A program made the position numbers and the translations under genes. Under the pieces are notes generated by a model. It saw only the letters and a list, made by a program, of their open reading frames with translations, searched no databases and had not been told where the DNA came from. This document shows positions 5,842-11,109 of a stretch of 11,109 nt of DNA, piece after piece. Positions within the stretch are counted from its first letter, which is position 1, and each line of letters begins with the position of its first letter. The stretch covers positions 1 through 11,109 of the forward strand of contig CALABM010000161.1 of assembly GCA_937885815.1 (NCBI GenBank). The letters are read 5' to 3'. This stretch comes from an uncultured Verrucomicrobiales bacterium (lineage in GTDB: Bacteria > Verrucomicrobiota > Verrucomicrobiia > Verrucomicrobiales > Akkermansiaceae).

Positions 5842-6339
5842 TCAGGCCTGAAGTTTGGCGCTGAGTTCAGCCACAAGGCGCTGCATGCTGCGGGTGAGCA
5901 GAGCCACCACGGCGTCAAATCCGGCGGGGCCGCCATAGTAGGGATCCGGCACGGAGCGCTCCGTTTCCTCCGGGGCGAACCACTGCCACATGCCGCGCAC
6001 GCGTGAGCGGTCCTCCTCATGGCGTGCGAGGGAGAGGATGTCCTGCTCGTTATACTCATCCTGCGGGATGATGAGGTCAAACTCGCTGAAATCTGCGCGG
6101 CGGAAGGTGCGGGCGCGGTGGCCGCCATAGCTGTACCCGGCGCGTTCCAAGGCAGCGAGCATGCGGTGGTCAGGCTTGCTGCCGGTGTGGTAGGAGGCGG
6201 TGCCGCAGGAATCCGCTTTCACGAGGTGGGAGAGGCCTTCCTGAGCAGCCACGGCATTAAAGATGATTTCTGCGGCGGGGCTGCGGCAGATGTTACCGAG
6301 GCAGACGAAGAGGACGCGGTACGGGGTGCGAGTGCTCAT
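5842..6339 (-). CDS. Low-molecular-weight protein tyrosine phosphatase
   Basis: A 165-residue cytoplasmic enzyme of the usual family size. The phosphate-binding loop CLGNICRS (13-20) gives nucleophile Cys13 and Arg19 (CX5R). The general acid is Asp132 in DPYYGG. DSCGTASYHTG (43-53) matches the family's DSAGT-type strand, and LIIPQDEYN (89-97) is the conserved MD-type region with Gln for Met. The Ile in the loop (GNIC) is typical of phosphotyrosine enzymes; arginine phosphatases such as YwlE carry Thr there. It hydrolyses phosphotyrosine on proteins, often a tyrosine kinase partner that controls polysaccharide export. No such kinase is in this window, and the nearby kinases are of the Ser/Thr type. 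It is transcribed divergently from queE. A candidate -10 (tatact, minus strand, 6420-6425) lies in the 96-bp gap but lacks a good -35. Confidence 0.93.
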   Translation of the reverse strand: MSTRTPYRVLFVCLGNICRSPAAEIIFNAVAAQEGLSHLVKADSCGTASYHTGSKPDHRMLAALERAGYSYGGHRARTFRRADFSEFDLIIPQDEYNEQDILSLARHEEDRSRVRGMWQWFAPEETERSVPDPYYGGPAGFDAVVALLTRSMQRLVAELSAKLQA

Positions 6340-6374
6340 GGTGGTGAAAATCAGCTTGTGAGGTGAAAAAGCGG

Positions 6375-6403
6375 TTGACGCGGCGGCTTACTTCTGGTAT
6401 GAA
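6375..6403 (+). promoter_or_regulatory. Candidate promoter of queE
   Basis: TTGACG (6375-6380, 5 of 6) and TATGAA (6398-6403, 4 of 6) with a 17-bp spacer, about 30 bp before the queE start. A GGAG at 6430-6433 sits only 2 nt from the ATG, closer than usual. No preQ1 riboswitch is visible in the short leader. Confidence 0.4.
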
Positions 6404-6435
6404 GCCTTATGTACAGCTGAGTATAACACGGAGCC

Positions 6436-7098
6436 ATGAATATTGCACGCCTGAAATCTGAGCCGGAGATTTTTTATTCACTGCAGGGGGAAGGAGTCCG
6501 CGTGGGCTGCCCTGCTGTGTTTCTGCGCTTGTCAGGGTGTAACTTGCACTGCAGCTGGTGTGATACGCGCTACAGCTGGCTGGCCGGCTGCGAGCTGGCG
6601 GAGGTGGATGTGGCGGCGCGTGTGCTCAGCTATGGCTGCGGTTCACTTGTCATCACGGGCGGTGAGCCCCTGCTGCAGGCGGCCTCCATGGAGCGGCTGC
6701 TGAGCTTGCTGCCGGAGGATATGCACGTGGAGGTGGAGACGAATGGCACTGTGCCGCCCACACCGGCTCTGGCCGCCCGTGTGAACCAGTGGAACGTATC
6801 CCCCAAGCTTACGCACTCCGGGAATGACGCCGCGGCGGCTCTTTGTCCGCAGGTGCTGGAGGCATTTCTCGCCACGGGCCGGGCTTGGTTCAAATTTGTG
6901 GTACGCGGTGAGGAGGATTGGCCTGCCATTCAGGCCTTGGACCTGCCGCAGCAGAGAATTATTCTTATGCCCTGTGCTGCTACCCGTGTAGAGCTGAATG
7001 CTGCCCGCCCGGCAGTGGCTGCCATGTGCCTGAGCCACCACGTGCGCCTGGGTGAGCGCCTTCATGTGGTGCTCTGGGATGATGAAAAGGGCGTGTGA
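6436..7098 (+). CDS. queE: 7-carboxy-7-deazaguanine synthase
   Basis: A 220-residue radical-SAM enzyme, normal for the family. It converts 6-carboxy-5,6,7,8-tetrahydropterin to 7-carboxy-7-deazaguanine, the ring contraction step towards preQ0 and queuosine in tRNA. Visible features are the N-terminal EIFYSLQGEGVRVG (11-24) typical of QueE, the 4Fe-4S cluster motif CNLHCSWC (Cys35, Cys39, Cys42; CX3CX2C), the SAM-binding ITGGEPLLQ (73-81), VETNGT (100-105) and NVSPK (120-124). It is the only plus-strand protein gene in the window. The other pathway genes (folE, queC, queD, queF) are not in the window, so it is expressed from its own short leader. It converges on pssA with a 94-bp gap holding a hairpin. 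Confidence 0.96.
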   Translation: MNIARLKSEPEIFYSLQGEGVRVGCPAVFLRLSGCNLHCSWCDTRYSWLAGCELAEVDVAARVLSYGCGSLVITGGEPLLQAASMERLLSLLPEDMHVEVETNGTVPPTPALAARVNQWNVSPKLTHSGNDAAAALCPQVLEAFLATGRAWFKFVVRGEEDWPAIQALDLPQQRIILMPCAATRVELNAARPAVAAMCLSHHVRLGERLHVVLWDDEKGV

Positions 7099-7131
7099 CA
7101 AAACGCCGAGCATAAAGATTTCCGGAAATAA

Positions 7132-7168
7132 AAGGCCCCGCATCTACCCGGTGGGGCGAGATGCGGGG
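7132..7168 (-). terminator. Intrinsic terminator between queE and pssA
   Basis: Perfect 10-bp GC-rich arms ccccgcatct (7136-7145) and agatgcgggg (7159-7168) flank a 13-nt loop. In the minus direction the stem is followed by ccttttattt, giving a T-rich tail, so it mainly terminates the alaS-pssA transcript. On the plus strand, after queE, the tail is not T-rich. A small palindrome tttccggaaa (7119-7128) lies next to it. Confidence 0.7.
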
Positions 7169-7192
7169 TGCTGAAAGCTTGTGATGTGAGAA

Positions 7193-8053
7193 TCAGGCTT
7201 TGGGTTCGTCGGAATCCTCCTCTTCTTCGTCCTCATCATCATACACCTCAATGGCGCGGCGCATGCGGCGGGTGAGGAAGGGGCGTACGATGAGGCCATA
7301 GCCGAGGTAGCACAGGAAGATGATGGCGGGAGCAATCCAGGGGAAGCACACGAAGGCGCAGATGGCAGCAGCCACCAGAAGAATAGCGGTGATGGTACCG
7401 CGCTTCTCGAAGTTCACGTGCTTGAAGCTGGGGTAAATCACGCGGCTCATCATGAGCAGGGATACCAGAGCCATTGTGCCACCCATGACGTACTGCCACA
7501 CGGGCTCAATCACGAGATTGTGGTGCGTGGTGACATCAATCACGAGGTACATGGTGCTTACTACGGCACCAGCGGCCATGGGCACGGGAAGGCCCACGAA
7601 GTCCATGCTCTGGTTCGGCTTCTTGGGAGCTGCAGCCATGCAGTTGAAGCGGGCCAGGCGCAGGGAGGCGCACAGTAGGTACAGCACGCCAATGCCCATG
7701 CCAAAGGCGTCCGGCAGGTCAAAGAGCACGGCGCGGCTCAGCAGCATGGCGGGTGCCACACCGAAGGAGATGACGTCCGCAATGGAGTCAAACTCACGAC
7801 CGAAGGGGCCATCTGCCTTGCACATACGTGCTACTCGGCCATCCAGCAGGTCAAAGATGCAGGCGGCGAAGATGAGGTATGTGGCTTGCTGGTAATAGTC
7901 AAATGCTTCCGGCGTACCATCCTGAAAGGCCATGCCTTTGAAGATGGTGAGGATGGCGAAGAAGCCGCACAGCAGGTTGCCTGCTGTGAGCATGTTCGGC
8001 AGAATGGGGATTCTGGGTTCGTCCGGGTAAACCGGGGGTGTGTTCTTAGCCAT
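7193..8053 (-). CDS. pssA: CDP-diacylglycerol-serine O-phosphatidyltransferase
   Basis: A 286-residue integral membrane enzyme of the CDP-alcohol phosphotransferase family. It joins CDP-diacylglycerol and serine to make phosphatidylserine, the precursor of phosphatidylethanolamine. The family signature DGX2ARX8GX3DX3D is complete, with Asp71, Gly72, Ala75, Arg76, Gly85, Asp89 and Asp93. IPILPNMLTAGNLLCGFFAI (15-34) is the typical PssA first membrane segment, and several more hydrophobic segments follow, for example around 95-136, 155-175, 187-203 and 220-257. SLRLARFN (130-137) and DFVGLPVPMA (151-160) support the serine-using branch over PgsA. The C-terminus is strikingly acidic (YDDEDEEEEDSDE, 271-283). 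It follows alaS by 34 bp and has no promoter of its own in view, so the two are probably one transcript. No clear Shine-Dalgarno is seen. Confidence 0.93.
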   Translation of the reverse strand: MAKNTPPVYPDEPRIPILPNMLTAGNLLCGFFAILTIFKGMAFQDGTPEAFDYYQQATYLIFAACIFDLLDGRVARMCKADGPFGREFDSIADVISFGVAPAMLLSRAVLFDLPDAFGMGIGVLYLLCASLRLARFNCMAAAPKKPNQSMDFVGLPVPMAAGAVVSTMYLVIDVTTHHNLVIEPVWQYVMGGTMALVSLLMMSRVIYPSFKHVNFEKRGTITAILLVAAAICAFVCFPWIAPAIIFLCYLGYGLIVRPFLTRRMRRAIEVYDDEDEEEEDSDEPKA

Positions 8054-8087
8054 ATGTGTAAGTATGGGGTGAGATATTCAGGTGAGA

Positions 8088-10898
8088 TTAAGAGAGAGCC
8101 TGAGTGGCTTTTGCCAGGAGTTCATCCTTAGCACTGAGCTCCTTGCCGGAGCCGCGTGCCATATCTGCCTTACCGCCGCCTTTACCGCCCACGATGGGGG
8201 CGAGGGTGCGGATAAGGTCCCCGGCTTTCAGACCGGCTGCCTGTGCGGCTTCGCCGCAGTAAGCACCCAGAGAGAGGCCGGTGCCATCATCTGCCACCAA
8301 GAAGGCGGCGGCAGCGTAATGCCGCTTGCGCAGCCCGTTGAAGAGCTCGGTGAGCAGGTCATTTCCGCCCTCCGTGCTGATGACGACGTTTCCGCCGGTG
8401 AGCTGCTCAGCCAGAATAGCATCAGCCATGCCGGCAGCGGCAGCAGAGATTGCCTTCTTCACACGCTTATCAGCCTCCAGTGCGGCTTCCTTCAGCTTAT
8501 CGCAGTAGGCGTTGTACTCATCCAGCAGGGCGTTCACCACGAGGATATCGTGTGATTGGAGAGCCTTTTCTGCGGGGTGGCCATCATTGGTAGGCACGGG
8601 GATGGTGGGCTGGCCGAGCTGCTGGAGCTTGCTGTTAGCGAGGCTGAGCTTTTCAAGGCTTTCCTTACCCTCAGGCATGCGGGCCTGAATGATATCCTTC
8701 ACGATATCCAGACCGGCTTTACCGGAAGCAGCCTCGATTCGGCGCACACCGCTGGCGATAGCGCCTTCGCTCTTGATTTTGAAGAATCCCACCTTGCCGG
8801 TGGTGGCGGCATGCGTACCGCCGCAAAGTTCCATGGAGACGCCGTTGAAACCGCCGGCCTCACCGCCCATCTGAACGAGGCGCACCACATCGCCGTACTT
8901 ATCACCGAAGAACTGGCATACTTCCGGGTGCTTGCGGATTTCGGTCATGGGGTACTCACGGCAGAAGATGGGGAGGTCCTCCTCCACCCACTGGTTCACG
9001 AGCTCTTCCACGCGGCGGAGGTCTTCCTTGGAGATGGCGCCGCTGTTCACGTCGAAACGCAGGCGGTCCACGTCCACGAGGGAGCCCTGCTGGGCGATGT
9101 CATCGCTCACAAGCAGGCGCAGAGCCTTGTGCAGCAGGTGAGTGGCACTGTGGTGGCCTTCAATGGCGCGGCGGCGCTCGGTATCAATGCTCAGCTCCAC
9201 GCTGTCACCCACGGCGGGGCGTACACCATCCGCCACGGCAATGAGGTGGGCGCGGGCCTGGCCAATCTGCTGCACACCCAGCACGGTAGCGCTGTCGCCA
9301 CCGGCCTGCAGGGTGCCGCCATCGCTCACCTGACCACCCATCTCGGCATAGAAGGGGGTCTTGTCCGTGATGATGAAGAGCATGTCATCAGCCTCGTGCA
9401 CCTCCGTCACAGTGGCGGTGATGCTGTCACCGGTGTAGCCGGTGAACTCCGTAATAGCCTCAGTCTTCAGGTCCAGAGCGCGCACCACCTGCTTCTTCTG
9501 GGCGGCCTTGGCGCGCTGGCGCTGCTCCTCCATGAGCGCGTCAAAGCGCTCCGTGTCCACCGTCAGGCCGCGCTCACGGGCCATAAGGGCGGTAAGGTCA
9601 ATGGGGAAGCCATAGGTATCATACAGCTTGAAGGCGAAGTCACCGCTCACGGTGCCGGTGGCGGCCACTTCCTTATCAAAGAGGTCAAGGCCGCGGTCCA
9701 GCGTCTCATTGAAGCTGGTTTCCTCACGCAGCAGCACTTCCTTGATGGTGGAGGCACGGCCGATAATCTCCGGGAACACGCGGCCCATTTCAGCGGCCAG
9801 AGTGTCTACCAGCTCGCTCAGGAAGGGCTTCTCCAGTCCCAGGGTGCGGCCATAGCGCACGGCGCGGCGCAGGATGCGGCGCAGCACATAGTTGCGGCCG
9901 TTGTTGCCGGGCAGAATGCCGTCAGCAATGGAGAAGCTCAGGGTGCGGATGTGGTCCGCAATCACGCGGAAGGCGATGCTTTCCTTCAGGGTGGCGGCGT
10001 TCTCCTCCGTGGCGTCCTGCGGGTAGATATCCACATACGTGCGGCCGGAAATCTCCTCGATTCTGCGGAACAGGGGGCGGAAGACGTCCGTGCTGTAGTT
10101 GGAAACGCGGCGGGAGAAATCCGTGAAGCCGTTGGTGCACTGAATCATGGCGCAGGCGCGTTCGAAGCCCATGCCGGTATCCACATGGCAAGCGGGAAGG
10201 TTGCGGAAGGTGCCATCACTCTCGGCATTGTACTGGATGAACACGAGGTTCCAGATTTCGATGCAGAGCGGGCTGTCCTGGTTCACGAGGCTGCCCTGAG
10301 TGTTGCCCTCAGGGGTGAGGTCCACATGCAGCTCGGAGCAGGGGCCGCAGGGGCCGGTCTCGCCCATCATCCAGAAGTTATCCTTCACACCGCCGTTCAC
10401 GATGTGTACCTTCGGGTCCAGACCCTTGCTTTCGAAGAGGGGTGCCCAGGTGTCATAGGCCTCCTGGTCAAACTCGCCGGGGTTGCCCTTGCTCTTATCC
10501 GGGCAGTACACAGTGGCGTACAGGCGCTCTGCGGGGAAGCCCCAGCGCTCCACGATGAGCTCCCAAGCCCATGCGATGGCTTCTTTCTTGAAGTAATCAC
10601 CGAATGACCAGTTACCCAGCATTTCGAACATGGTGTGGTGGTAGCTGTCCTGGCCCACATCCTCCAAGTCATTATGCTTACCGCCGGCGCGGATGCACTT
10701 CTGCGTGTCCGTGGCACGGGCAGGCTTCCACGGCGGGGTCCATACACCCAAGAAATAGGGTACGAACTGGTTCATGCCGGCGTTAGTGAACAGCAGGCCG
10801 GGGCTCTGCGGCATAAGGGAGGCGGAGGGTACTACGGCGTGCTGCTTCTCGTGGAAAAAGTCCAGGAAGCTCTGGCGAATCTGTGCTGCGGTCATCAT
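8088..10898 (-). CDS. alaS: Alanine-tRNA ligase
   Basis: A 936-residue class II aminoacyl-tRNA synthetase that charges tRNA-Ala and edits misacylated Ser and Gly. The order is complete. The catalytic core starts FLDFFHEKQHAVVPSASL (11-28) and holds RATDTQKCIRAGGKHNDLED (61-80) and FEMLGNWSFGDYFKKEA (91-107). The editing domain has the Zn ligands HSATH (His583, His587) and CGGTH (Cys692, His696). The C-terminal DHHA1-type domain has the glycine-rich GGKGGGKADMARGSG (904-918). It is about 60 residues longer than the E. coli enzyme (876), with extra length spread along the chain and greatest around 740-800. Two consecutive ATG codons start the frame; the upper one (10896-10898) is used here. A near-consensus promoter lies 46-74 bp upstream, and pssA follows in the same direction. 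Confidence 0.98.
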   Translation of the reverse strand: MMTAAQIRQSFLDFFHEKQHAVVPSASLMPQSPGLLFTNAGMNQFVPYFLGVWTPPWKPARATDTQKCIRAGGKHNDLEDVGQDSYHHTMFEMLGNWSFGDYFKKEAIAWAWELIVERWGFPAERLYATVYCPDKSKGNPGEFDQEAYDTWAPLFESKGLDPKVHIVNGGVKDNFWMMGETGPCGPCSELHVDLTPEGNTQGSLVNQDSPLCIEIWNLVFIQYNAESDGTFRNLPACHVDTGMGFERACAMIQCTNGFTDFSRRVSNYSTDVFRPLFRRIEEISGRTYVDIYPQDATEENAATLKESIAFRVIADHIRTLSFSIADGILPGNNGRNYVLRRILRRAVRYGRTLGLEKPFLSELVDTLAAEMGRVFPEIIGRASTIKEVLLREETSFNETLDRGLDLFDKEVAATGTVSGDFAFKLYDTYGFPIDLTALMARERGLTVDTERFDALMEEQRQRAKAAQKKQVVRALDLKTEAITEFTGYTGDSITATVTEVHEADDMLFIITDKTPFYAEMGGQVSDGGTLQAGGDSATVLGVQQIGQARAHLIAVADGVRPAVGDSVELSIDTERRRAIEGHHSATHLLHKALRLLVSDDIAQQGSLVDVDRLRFDVNSGAISKEDLRRVEELVNQWVEEDLPIFCREYPMTEIRKHPEVCQFFGDKYGDVVRLVQMGGEAGGFNGVSMELCGGTHAATTGKVGFFKIKSEGAIASGVRRIEAASGKAGLDIVKDIIQARMPEGKESLEKLSLANSKLQQLGQPTIPVPTNDGHPAEKALQSHDILVVNALLDEYNAYCDKLKEAALEADKRVKKAISAAAAGMADAILAEQLTGGNVVISTEGGNDLLTELFNGLRKRHYAAAAFLVADDGTGLSLGAYCGEAAQAAGLKAGDLIRTLAPIVGGKGGGKADMARGSGKELSAKDELLAKATQALS

Positions 10899-10943
10899 AT
10901 CGCTTTGTCAGATGGTGTTATAGGAAAAATTTCGTCTGAGCAC

Positions 10944-10972
10944 ATTATACACCCTCAACGCGCGCGTGTAAA
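10944..10972 (-). promoter_or_regulatory. Sigma70 promoter of the alaS-pssA operon
   Basis: On the minus strand TTTACA (10967-10972, 5 of 6) and TATAAT (10944-10949, 6 of 6) are spaced by exactly 17 bp, one of the best promoter matches in the window. Transcription would begin near 10937, leaving a leader of about 40 nt. It sits just inside the right-hand palindromic repeat. Confidence 0.8.
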
Positions 10973-10996
10973 GCAGAAACAATGCAGGGTTATCAA

Positions 10997-11096
10997 ACGT
11001 GTCCCAAAGATTTGGGACACTCGTATTTACGATTTTTGCTTTACGAATTACGAATTAAGGATGAGCGGCTAACGCCGGATATTGGATAACTGAACG
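10997..11096 (+). repeat. Dispersed palindromic repeat, right copy
   Basis: Positions 10999-11008 (gtgtcccaaa) and 11011-11020 (tttgggacac) are 10-bp inverted arms with the same ga loop as at 5-30; the 24 bases 10997-11020 equal 5-28. The trailing block again has atttacga, gaatta, gcggct, acgccg and atattgg, in the same order and orientation as the left copy. Here it is longer, with repeated ttacgaa heptads between about 11026 and 11056. The boundary on the right is approximate because the window ends. Confidence 0.78.
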
Positions 11097-11109
11097 CTTA
11101 CTGCCGATG

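Noticed and set aside
6340..6435. preQ1 riboswitch before queE
   Set aside because: The leader is very short and lacks the preQ1 hairpin with its A-rich tail.
8556..10607. 683-codon plus-strand open frame antisense to alaS
   Set aside because: It lies wholly within alaS, whose 936-residue product has every family motif. The antisense frame gives a low-complexity Ala/Gly/His-rich protein with no recognisable domain, typical of a codon-bias shadow in GC-rich DNA.

Overview
The window looks like an ordinary chromosomal stretch of a moderately GC-rich Gram-negative bacterium that carries eukaryote-like Ser/Thr kinases with ankyrin repeats. Weak or absent Shine-Dalgarno sequences, the kinase families and the housekeeping gene content would fit the PVC group (Verrucomicrobiota in particular). 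That placement is inference: there is no rRNA or phylum marker here. A perfect 16-bp match to the bacterial chromosomal parS site at 246-261 suggests the region may lie near the replication origin.

Layout, left to right. 1-328 is non-coding and holds a palindromic dispersed repeat (5-30, with a trailing block to about 90), a partial copy of it (165-190) and the parS site. 329-3410, minus strand, is a kinase pair. The upstream gene (3410 to 2409) is a kinase-fold protein whose catalytic residues are almost all lost, so a predicted pseudokinase. The downstream gene (2254 to 329) is a paralogous kinase with intact catalytic residues, fused to nine ankyrin repeats that are unusually uniform in DNA sequence. 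3678-3843 holds tRNA-Thr(UGU), with a near-consensus promoter and a strong terminator that is probably bidirectional.

3909-5733, minus strand, is a three-gene operon with ATGA overlaps at both junctions: a small membrane-anchored or exported protein of unknown function, an alpha/beta-hydrolase lipoprotein, and a stand-alone left-handed beta-helix acyltransferase that keeps the GlmU acetyltransferase catalytic residues. 5842-6339, minus strand, is a low-molecular-weight tyrosine phosphatase. 6436-7098, plus strand, is queE (queuosine/7-deazaguanine synthesis). It converges on an alaS-pssA operon (10898 to 7193, minus strand): alanyl-tRNA synthetase under a near-consensus sigma70 promoter, then phosphatidylserine synthase. 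The right edge (10997-11096) carries a second, longer copy of the palindromic repeat in the same orientation as the left copy.

Most of the window is housekeeping: translation (alaS, tRNA-Thr, queE) and envelope or lipid synthesis (pssA, perhaps the GlmU-like enzyme and the lipoprotein). The parts most worth a second look are the kinase/pseudokinase pair with its homogenised ankyrin array, the parS site beside it, the coupled three-gene envelope operon, and the flanking palindromic repeats.
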